From: DATLCI01 sp046714215
GTDB lineage: Bacteria; Acidobacteriota; Terriglobia; Terriglobales; Acidobacteriaceae
Length of the DNA stretch: 7,696 bases
NCBI GenBank assembly: GCA_046714215.1
Contig: JBKKBM010000186.1
Location: forward strand, 1 to 7,696
Reading direction: 5' to 3'
The notes beneath the pieces are model-generated. The model did not search any database. It had not been told where the DNA came from and was given only the letters and a program-made list of their open reading frames with translations. The translations under genes were made by a program, and so were the position numbers. This document shows positions 1 through 5,219 of this stretch, one piece after another. Within the stretch, counting starts at the first letter, position 1; each line of letters starts with the position of its first letter.

Positions 1-231
1 CTTCATCCCCTGCACGCCGTTGATCTGCTGCTCCAGGGGCTGGGTGACGGCGGCTTCCACCACTTCCGCGCTGGCGCCGTTATAGAAGCTGTTGACCGTG
101 ACTTGCGGGGGCGCAAGATTGGGAAATTGCGCGATCGGTAATCGAGGAATGGAGACCGCGCCGCCCAGAATGATGAGCAGGGAGCAGACGGTGGCGAAGA
201 TGGGCCGCTTGATGAAAAAATCGACGAACAT
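1..231 (-). CDS. RND efflux transporter, HAE1/AcrB-like, N-terminal fragment (cut by window edge)
   Basis: The first 77 codons of an inner-membrane RND (resistance-nodulation-division) drug/proton antiporter; the rest lies beyond the left edge. The N-terminus reads MFVDFFIKRPIFATV, the classic HAE1 start: a short amphipathic segment followed by transmembrane helix 1 at about residues 11-28. It then enters the first porter subdomain with LPIAQFPNLAPPQV (residues 31-44), NGASAEVVE (51-59) and PLEQQINGV (65-73), all signature positions of AcrB/MexB relatives. Full-length family members have about 1,000-1,050 residues. The ATG at 231 is chosen because it gives exactly the family N-terminus, although no good Shine-Dalgarno sequence precedes it. 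It lies 276 nt downstream of an adaptor gene in the same orientation, as expected for an RND operon. Substrate cannot be predicted from this fragment. Confidence 0.93.
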   Translation of the reverse strand, partial: MFVDFFIKRPIFATVCSLLIILGGAVSIPRLPIAQFPNLAPPQVTVNSFYNGASAEVVEAAVTQPLEQQINGVQGMK

Positions 232-287
232 GAGGTTGGGTCGAACGAACGATCTGTTTCACAACTACAAGGACAAAGGCTTTAACC

Positions 288-423
288 GCGGATAAAAAAC
301 GGATCAGGTCTGATAGAAGAGCAAATGCGCGACCAATTTTTCCTTGTTCATTGTTTCTCTTGTCCCTGGTTTCTCTTGTTCCTTGTTCTTGCTTTCTATC
401 CGCCTTGATCTGCTTTTATCCGC
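288..423. repeat. Perfect 10-bp inverted repeat GCGGATAAAA / TTTTATCCGC
   Basis: The arms are 288-297 and 414-423, separated by 116 nt. The left arm sits in CCGCGGATAAAAAACGGATC, which holds a second GGAT core at 301-304, and the right arm is part of the 10-bp-period ATCYGC series. The two ends of the spacer therefore carry the same motif in opposite orientation, as in a palindromic dispersed element. Each arm is short, so pairing in RNA is possible but unproven. Confidence 0.5.
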
Positions 424-427
424 TGTT
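398..427. repeat. Three imperfect 10-bp tandem units (ATCYGCNNNN)
   Basis: The units are ATCCGCCTTG (398-407), ATCTGCTTTT (408-417) and ATCCGCTGTT (418-427). The six-base core is kept with only C/T variation at its fourth base, while the four spacer bases vary. A further pair with the same 10-bp spacing, sharing CTGCGTC, lies at 449-468. The period is close to one helical turn, but no binding protein can be named. Confidence 0.5.
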
Positions 428-507
428 GCATCTTGCCTTTGCTTTTTTATCTGCGTCGCCCTGCGTCCAAGTGTGGCTAGGTTTTGCTTTTGCCTTCAAA
501 TTACAAA

Positions 508-1608
508 TTACAGCGGTTGCACCGGCGTGCCTTCACCCAGCATCTGCGTGCTCCCGGTGATGATTTTCTCGCCGGCTTTGATGCCTTCGAGCACCACGTA
601 ATCGTTACCTATCATCTCGCCCAGGCGGAGTTGCCGCTGTTTGGCGATAAAACCCTTGTCACTCTGCTCCGCGACGAACGCAAAACTCTGTCCATTGATA
701 CGCGACACCGCCAGCACCGGAATCATGATGGCCGGCTGCTCGCCCCACACCACCCTCACCCGCACTAACTGGTCCGTGCGCAGGGCGTTGCCCTCGTTGC
801 CCAGGCTGGCTTTGGCGAGCACGGTTTGGGTAGCGTCATTCACCTCGGAAGCCACGAAGGTGATGCGGCTGTCCGCGATGACCTTGCCGTCCGCGCCCAG
901 CAGGGCAACTTTCTTGCCCACAGTGAGATCGCGTGAGCGTTCCACGGGAACTTCAATATAGGCTTCGAGCGGGCCCGGCTGATTCACGGTAGTAAGTACG
1001 GTGGCCGGCGAAACGCGATCGCCCACATGCACGGGGATATCTCCCACCACGCCGGCAGTCGACGCAGTGATGCGGTAATAGCGCAGCTCCACATGCTGTT
1101 GCGTCACCTGCGCTTCGGCGGCCTTTAATTCCGCCTGGGCCGCATCATGCCGCGATTGGGCCTGATCCAGCGCCTGCTGGCTCACTACGCCCGCGGCCGC
1201 GAGTTTGCGCGCCCTATCGAGTTCCTCTTGCGCGAGGCGAAGGTCGGCTTGTTTGGCACCGCGCGTCGCCTCCTGGCTTCCGGTGGTGGCCTGTTGCTTC
1301 AGCGGATCGATCTGCAGCAGCGGCGTGCCCGCCTTCACCCGGTCGCCGGACTTCACAAAGATCTGCGTGATCTGCCCGTCCACCTGGGGACTGATCGTAG
1401 TGGAATTACGCGATTTGAGCGTCGCCAGGTATTCCGACGAGATATCGACGGACTTCGGCTGAGCCGTCATGACGGGTACAGGCATGGCGGACATCTGTCC
1501 CTGCGCGGCTGCGCCGCCGCCTTTGCCGCATCCGGCCACCAGCACAACCGCCAGTATTCCCAATGGAGAAAGAGCTGGGAAATATTTGTTTGTGTGACCA
1601 CGAACCAT
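508..1608 (-). CDS. RND efflux periplasmic adaptor (membrane fusion) lipoprotein
   Basis: A 366-residue adaptor of the AcrA/MexA (HlyD-like) family, which bridges an inner-membrane RND pump to an outer-membrane channel. The N-terminus is a lipoprotein signal: basic residues (R3, K8), a hydrophobic core at about 15-25, and a lipobox VAGC with the lipidated Cys27. A lipoyl half-motif follows at about 70-102 (SPQVDGQI, VKSGDRVKAGTPLLQIDP). Next comes an Ala/Gln/Glu-rich helical hairpin at about 106-173, the second lipoyl half at about 180-208 (TASTAGVVGDIPV, VGDRVSPATVL), a beta-barrel (about 211-290) and a membrane-proximal domain (about 291-366). The ATG at 1608 is preferred over an upstream in-frame ATG at 1755. 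The longer version would overlap the preceding gene and bury the signal peptide behind about 50 Arg/Cys-rich residues. No clear Shine-Dalgarno sequence is visible. It is followed in the same direction by the RND transporter, so the two probably form one pump. Confidence 0.93.
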   Translation of the reverse strand: MVRGHTNKYFPALSPLGILAVVLVAGCGKGGGAAAQGQMSAMPVPVMTAQPKSVDISSEYLATLKSRNSTTISPQVDGQITQIFVKSGDRVKAGTPLLQIDPLKQQATTGSQEATRGAKQADLRLAQEELDRARKLAAAGVVSQQALDQAQSRHDAAQAELKAAEAQVTQQHVELRYYRITASTAGVVGDIPVHVGDRVSPATVLTTVNQPGPLEAYIEVPVERSRDLTVGKKVALLGADGKVIADSRITFVASEVNDATQTVLAKASLGNEGNALRTDQLVRVRVVWGEQPAIMIPVLAVSRINGQSFAFVAEQSDKGFIAKQRQLRLGEMIGNDYVVLEGIKAGEKIITGSTQMLGEGTPVQPL

Positions 1609-1656
1609 AAGAATTAAGTTATCAGAAGAACCGGAGTTCACGCTCACGCATGGGAT

Positions 1657-1691
1657 GAAGCGCCGGGGGCTTCGGTCGCACAATAATGTGC
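1657..1691. promoter_or_regulatory. Two adjacent small inverted repeats upstream of the adaptor gene
   Basis: The 112-nt gap between the diguanylate cyclase and the adaptor contains GCACA-ATAA-TGTGC (1678-1691, 5-bp arms, 4-nt centre). It also contains GAAGC (1657-1661) paired with GCTTC (1669-1673) around a 7-nt loop. They lie about 50-85 nt upstream of the adaptor start codon, a plausible place for an operator of a TetR- or MarR-type efflux regulator. Neither has a T-run, so an intrinsic terminator is unlikely. No convincing -35/-10 pair was found. The arms are short and could be chance. Confidence 0.25.
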
Positions 1692-1720
1692 AGAAAATCC
1701 TGGGGACGCCCAGAATCCGA

Positions 1721-2971
1721 TTACGACGACCGGGGCACCGCCACTTGGGCCGCACGGCGCGCGCGCACCAGCAGCTTCTGCTCTACTTCCACGCGGTTGC
1801 GTCCGTTGTGTTTGGCTTGATAGAGCGCCTTGTCGGCGGCGAGCAGAACTTCTTCCGCAGTCCGCATGCGCTGGGTACATTCGGCCAGACCAATGCTGAC
1901 GGTCACGCGCGTGACCACGGGCGTCGGCTGCTTGCGCCGTGTGCTGGTCTCACGCCGGTCCCCACGTTCGCGATTACTGCGCGCCGGCCCGCGGGCGACA
2001 AAAACATCTTGCTCGATGGCATAACGCAGACCTTCTACGTGCGTAGCGCTTTCATCCGCGCTGTGACGCGCAAATACGATGGCGAATTCTTCGCCGCCGC
2101 AGCGAAAGGCGGTGCCGCCGCCACCCACGTCAGCCAGATGCCGGGCGACTTTGCGCAGCACCTGATCGCCGGTGTCATGACCAAAGGTGTCATTGAATTT
2201 CTTGAAGTGGTCCACATCCACCACCGCGATCGAGAAGCGGTCACCCAACCCGGCCAGGGCTTCGTTGAAGGCGCAGCGCCCGGGCAGCCCGGTGAGTTCG
2301 TCGTGATAAGCGATACAGTGGGAACGCTCCACCACCGCGATGCCCATGGCAAAGACGGCGAGGGCGAGATGCGCGTCATTGGCTACGGTGCGCAGGCCCG
2401 CGGCCAGCGCGGCCAGCGACCACACCATGCCGGCAGCGACGGCGTCGAGCGAGAGCGCGAAGCGCAAGAACAACATCATCAGTACCAGGCCGAGCCCCAC
2501 TTCGACCAAACCGATGCGCGTGAAGCCCAGGTCGAAGCTGGGGCGCGCGATGTCGACCATAAAGCTGGGAGCCCAGCGCGAGGCGATCAGAAATGTCACC
2601 CACTGCACGCTCAGCAGTCCACTCCACCAACCGACCGCCTCCCAGTCGAAGAACGTGTCTTCGACGAGCAGTACCAGGCCGAAATCCAGGGCGAGCAGCA
2701 ACACCATCAGCCGCTGCGAGATCGCTTCCGACGTAAATGCCGCGACCGCGAGTTGGGCGGCGAGCGCCAACACGATCAAGAACGCGCGGAGCGAGTGCAA
2801 GCGGATGGCGAGCAGGCCCGAGGCCGCTAAGAGTGCGGCGCAAAGTAAGCGCAAGCTAGGCTGAGATTTTGCCGACGGCAGAAAGAAGGCAAGCCCCACC
2901 ATCCCCGCCATGACGAAGAGTCCGTTGGGGAAGACCAGTTGCCGCAAGAACTGTGAGAGCCGGAAAGACAC
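1721..2971 (-). CDS. Membrane-bound diguanylate cyclase (GGDEF domain)
   Basis: A 416-residue protein expected to make cyclic di-GMP from two GTP at the inner membrane. Residues ~17-215 are strongly hydrophobic, with about seven candidate helices (near 17-31, 40-57, 62-79, 87-103, 117-131, 153-171 and 176-215, the last possibly two). I do not recognise this as a named sensor domain. The GGDEF domain occupies ~220-395: DELTGLPGR (224-232), the metal and substrate segment DVDHFKKFND (252-261), GHDTGDQVL (264-272), the active-site loop GGEEF (292-296), and VTVSIGLAE (356-364). All catalytic positions look intact. The product-inhibition I-site (RxxD, five residues before GGEEF) is absent; residues 283-286 are GGGG. 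A basic, Arg-rich insert at ~327-352 precedes the VSIG strand. The start is GTG; an in-frame TAG lies one codon upstream, so the gene cannot extend further. It lies 79 nt after the aldo/keto reductase in the same direction. Confidence 0.93.
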   Translation of the reverse strand: MSFRLSQFLRQLVFPNGLFVMAGMVGLAFFLPSAKSQPSLRLLCAALLAASGLLAIRLHSLRAFLIVLALAAQLAVAAFTSEAISQRLMVLLLALDFGLVLLVEDTFFDWEAVGWWSGLLSVQWVTFLIASRWAPSFMVDIARPSFDLGFTRIGLVEVGLGLVLMMLFLRFALSLDAVAAGMVWSLAALAAGLRTVANDAHLALAVFAMGIAVVERSHCIAYHDELTGLPGRCAFNEALAGLGDRFSIAVVDVDHFKKFNDTFGHDTGDQVLRKVARHLADVGGGGTAFRCGGEEFAIVFARHSADESATHVEGLRYAIEQDVFVARGPARSNRERGDRRETSTRRKQPTPVVTRVTVSIGLAECTQRMRTAEEVLLAADKALYQAKHNGRNRVEVEQKLLVRARRAAQVAVPRSS

Positions 2972-3050
2972 CTGCTAGACAGGTTATCGCGCGGCGCGGG
3001 AGCCCGGTTAGTAACGAAGTTGGTTCCGGCTGAGCCCCCGCAACGCCGCC

Positions 3051-4022
3051 CTAACTATTGGGATAAAAGCTGCGGACCCAGCGGTGCGCACGCAATGCGT
3101 CCAGCGTCTTCTGATCCAAGGGGCCTTGATCGGACGCCGCCGCGTTCGCGCGAACGTGCTCCTCCCGTCGCATTCCTGGGATCACCGACGAGACCGCCGG
3201 ATGCGTCAGGCAGAAACGCAGCGCCAGCGCGGGCAGGTCTTCCAACTTGGAGCCTGTATCTTTCGCGATGGCCTGCGCCCGCTCCCAAACCTGCTGTTTG
3301 CGGTTGCCGGCAAAGTACACGTTGCGGAAGTCACCATCGGCGAACTTCGTCTCCGGAGTGATCTTGCCGGTGAGTGCGCCCTCGTCGAAGGGCACACGCG
3401 CAATCACACCGATGCCGTTCTTCTGGCAATACGCGAACAACTCGTCTTCGGGCGACTGGTCGAAGATGTTGTAGATGACCTGCACCGTCTGCACCAAGCC
3501 GGTCTGAAGCGCCTTCAGCGCGTTCGTGGGCTGATGGTCGTTGATGGAGATGCCCACTTGGCGAACTTTGCCGCTACTGCGCATCTCTCCTGCCGTGCGT
3601 TGCCATTCGTCCTGTTCGGCCCAACTGTCTGACCACACGTGGAACTGATAGACGTCCACGTAGTCGCGGCCAAGATTCTGCAGCGATTGGTCGAGTGAAT
3701 CCATCACATACTGATAAGGAAAGACCTGGGGCAGTGTGGAACCGGGCTGCGCCGGCCAGATCATGTTCTTAGGCGGCACTTTGCTGGCGATCATGACCTC
3801 AGACGATTTACCAAAGGCCTGCGCCAACAAGCGTTCGCTGTGGCCGTCGCCGTAAGCCAGGGCGGTGTCAAAAAAATTGATACCGCGGTCGCGGGCATGT
3901 TTCAAGGTCTTGAGGGAGGCGGTGTCCTCGGCACCCACCCACATGGCTTTGCCGATACCCCAGGCGCCAAAGCCGATCTCGCTGACCTCCGGGCCGTCTG
4001 TACCTAGGCGTCGATATTTCAT
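3051..4022 (-). CDS. Aldo/keto reductase
   Basis: A 323-residue cytoplasmic NAD(P)H-dependent oxidoreductase of the aldo/keto reductase superfamily, near the usual family length. It reduces aldehydes or ketones to alcohols; the physiological substrate is unknown. The catalytic tetrad is visible: Asp52 and Tyr57 in NFFDTALAYGDGHSE (49-63), Lys81 in IASKV, and His128 in YQFHVW. The barrel strand motif VRQVGISI (153-160) follows, and the cofactor-phosphate-binding end has VIPGMRREEHVRAN (280-293), as in soluble oxidoreductases of the AKR type. The ATG at 4022 is supported by a GAGGTG ribosome-binding site 7 nt upstream and by the MKYRRLG N-terminus. It is transcribed divergently from deoC-ALDH16, so it might share a regulator and deal with related aldehydes, but that is inference. 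Its relation to the downstream diguanylate cyclase is unclear. Confidence 0.94.
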   Translation of the reverse strand: MKYRRLGTDGPEVSEIGFGAWGIGKAMWVGAEDTASLKTLKHARDRGINFFDTALAYGDGHSERLLAQAFGKSSEVMIASKVPPKNMIWPAQPGSTLPQVFPYQYVMDSLDQSLQNLGRDYVDVYQFHVWSDSWAEQDEWQRTAGEMRSSGKVRQVGISINDHQPTNALKALQTGLVQTVQVIYNIFDQSPEDELFAYCQKNGIGVIARVPFDEGALTGKITPETKFADGDFRNVYFAGNRKQQVWERAQAIAKDTGSKLEDLPALALRFCLTHPAVSSVIPGMRREEHVRANAAASDQGPLDQKTLDALRAHRWVRSFYPNS

Positions 4023-4029
4023 AGGGTTA

Positions 4030-4035
4030 CACCTC
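4030..4035 (-). promoter_or_regulatory. Ribosome-binding site of the aldo/keto reductase gene
   Basis: On the minus strand GAGGTG lies 7 nt before the ATG at 4022. It is the clearest Shine-Dalgarno sequence in the window and supports that start codon. Confidence 0.7.
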
Positions 4036-4132
4036 GGGGTGGGGTATGAGCTGCGACGACGGCCAGCAGATTTCCGGAGGAATCAGGCCGCCTCCACGAT
4101 ATCATTCATCCTTGAGATTAGATTCTTTTACG

Positions 4133-4137
4133 AAGGA
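4133..4137 (+). promoter_or_regulatory. Ribosome-binding site deciding the GTG start of deoC
   Basis: AAGGA ends 5 nt before the GTG at 4143. This favours the GTG start over the internal ATG at 4263, which has no comparable site and would remove about 40 residues. Confidence 0.6.
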
Positions 4138-4142
4138 ACATT

Positions 4143-5198
4143 GTGAGCGACATTCGCGGTAAAGGCATAACGGCGAGTCTGGAAACGCGCGAATGCGCGC
4201 CTGCGCCACAGGGCGATGAGATTGCCGAACTGGCGGGGCGGCCGCTGCTGCCGAATAAGGGCATGGCCATGAATCTGGATTGGGTGGAAGATATCCGCGT
4301 GAACTTGAGCGCGGTGGAGCGCCGCGCGCAGAGTCTCGTCACGCGTCGCACGGTAAAAAAAGAGTGGCAGGTGGCATGGCTGCTGCGCGCCATCGCCTGC
4401 ATGGACCTCACCACTCTCGCGGGCGACGACACCGCGCAACGTGTTCTCCGTCTGTGCGCGAAAGCGCGCCAACCAGTTCAGCAAAGCTTGCTGGAACAAC
4501 TAGGGCTTCGGAAAAACGACTTCAAACTCACTGTGGGCGCGGTGTGCGTCTATCACGCGTTCGTGGAGACGGCGGTACACGCTCTCCAGGGCACCGGCAT
4601 CCATGTAGCGGCGGTCTCCACCGGCTTCCCGGCCGGGCTTTCGCCGCTGGCGGAGCGTGTGGGTGAGATCCGCCGTTCGGTTGAGGCGGGCGCCGATGAG
4701 ATCGACGTCGTCATCACCCGCGGCCATGTCTTTGGCGGAAAATGGCAAGCGCTGTACGACGAAGTTGCGACTTTCAAAGAAGCCTGCGGACGCGCGCACC
4801 TGAAAGTCATCCTCGGCACGGGCGATCTTCTGACCCTGCGCAATGTGGCCAAGGCCAGCGTGGTCGCCATGATGGCGGGCGCGGATTTCATCAAGACTTC
4901 AACCGGAAAAGAGACCGTCAACGCCACGTTGCCGGTCGGCATCGTGATGGTGCGCCAGATCCGCGAATATGCGGAGCGCACCGGCATGGCCGTGGGCTTC
5001 AAGCCCGCCGGCGGCATCCGTACGGCGAAGCAGTCCATGGAATGGCTGGCGCTGATGAAAGAAGAGTTAGGCCGCTCGTGGCTGGAGCCGCATATGTTCC
5101 GCTTCGGCGCCAGTGGCATGCTGGCTGATATCGAACGCCAACTGGAGCACTACGCGACCGGACGCTACTCCGCCGATTATCGTCACCCCATCGCCTAG
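4143..5198 (+). CDS. deoC: Deoxyribose-phosphate aldolase, long eukaryote-like type
   Basis: A 351-residue class I aldolase that cleaves 2-deoxy-D-ribose 5-phosphate to glyceraldehyde 3-phosphate and acetaldehyde in the cytoplasm, the last step of deoxynucleoside breakdown. Motifs: CMDLTTLAGDDT (86-97), matching the DLT-LxxDDT start of the barrel; VCVYHAF (134-140); STGFPAG (159-165); GADEIDVVI (183-191), with Asp188 as the catalytic acid; GADFIKTSTGKETVNAT (246-262), with Lys251 as the Schiff-base lysine; and GFKPAGGIRTA (285-295), with the second active-site lysine Lys287. The protein is about 90 residues longer than E. coli DeoC (259). It resembles animal DERA in CMDLTTLAGDDT, in KTSTGKETVNAT and in the C-terminal FRFGASGMLADIERQ with TGRYSADY. 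His138 stands where Pro is usual (VCVYP). The start is GTG. ALDH16 begins 21 nt downstream. Confidence 0.95.
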   Translation: MSDIRGKGITASLETRECAPAPQGDEIAELAGRPLLPNKGMAMNLDWVEDIRVNLSAVERRAQSLVTRRTVKKEWQVAWLLRAIACMDLTTLAGDDTAQRVLRLCAKARQPVQQSLLEQLGLRKNDFKLTVGAVCVYHAFVETAVHALQGTGIHVAAVSTGFPAGLSPLAERVGEIRRSVEAGADEIDVVITRGHVFGGKWQALYDEVATFKEACGRAHLKVILGTGDLLTLRNVAKASVVAMMAGADFIKTSTGKETVNATLPVGIVMVRQIREYAERTGMAVGFKPAGGIRTAKQSMEWLALMKEELGRSWLEPHMFRFGASGMLADIERQLEHYATGRYSADYRHPIA

Positions 5199-5200
5199 AA

Positions 5201-5206
5201 AAAGGA
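5201..5206 (+). promoter_or_regulatory. Probable ribosome-binding site of the ALDH16 gene (long spacing)
   Basis: AAAGGA follows the deoC stop by 2 nt and lies 13 nt before the ATG at 5220, longer than the usual 5-9 nt. A weaker GAG at 5210-5212 has better spacing (7 nt). The short intergenic distance supports translation from one deoC-ALDH16 transcript. Confidence 0.4.
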
Positions 5207-5219
5207 ATCGAGCGCATCG

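Larger units (their letters stand above)
232..507. repeat. Repeat-rich intergenic spacer between adaptor and RND transporter genes
   Basis: This 276-nt stretch separates two genes normally a few bases apart. It is T/C-rich on the plus strand and carries several short repeats. (a) Decamers starting ATCYGC begin at 398, 408 and 418, exactly 10 bp apart, and CTGCGTC recurs at 451 and 461 with the same period. (b) GCGGATAAAA at 288-297 is a perfect inverted copy of TTTTATCCGC at 414-423. (c) GTTTCTCTTGT recurs at 353-363 and 369-379, and TCCTTGTTC at 341-349 and 380-388. Short open frames here have biased composition and no family resemblance, so I see no gene. ATCCGC/ATCTGC strings of this kind remind me of dispersed intergenic repeats in Acidobacteriota and Verrucomicrobia; that comparison is from memory. 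It may be a small non-autonomous repeat inserted in the operon. Confidence 0.6.
4023..4142. promoter_or_regulatory. Divergent intergenic region between the aldo/keto reductase and deoC-ALDH16
   Basis: These 120 nt must hold the promoters of both the leftward reductase gene and the rightward deoC operon. Visible structures are an inverted repeat GACGGCC (4058-4064) / GGCCGCC (4086-4092, 6 of 7 pairs, 21-nt spacer), GGAGG (4076-4080) against CCTCC (4091-4095), and the near-palindrome TTCCGGAGGAA (4072-4082). Any of these could be an operator, for example for a DeoR- or GntR-type repressor, but none matches a site I can name. I could not pick a convincing -35/-10 pair on either strand; TAGATT at 4119-4124 is a weak -10 candidate for deoC. 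Confidence 0.4.

Noticed and set aside
344..601. Plus-strand hydrophobic small frames in the adaptor/transporter gap
   Set aside because: Leu/Phe/Cys/Ser richness comes directly from the T/C-rich repeat. There is no ribosome-binding site, and the frames run into the antisense of the adaptor gene.
1657..1691. Reading the inverted repeats after the diguanylate cyclase as its terminator
   Set aside because: The stems are only 5 bp and no T-run follows on the minus strand, so a regulatory or chance origin is more likely.
1609..1755. N-terminal extension of the adaptor to an in-frame ATG at 1755
   Set aside because: It would overlap the end of the upstream gene by 35 nt and put about 50 Arg/Cys-rich residues before a proper lipoprotein signal peptide that begins at the ATG at 1608.
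1655..2830. A 391-codon open frame on the plus strand antisense to the diguanylate cyclase gene
   Set aside because: The opposite strand encodes a protein with a full set of GGDEF motifs and membrane helices. The plus-strand translation is His/Gln/Arg/Glu-rich with no family resemblance, as expected for a shadow in GC-rich DNA.
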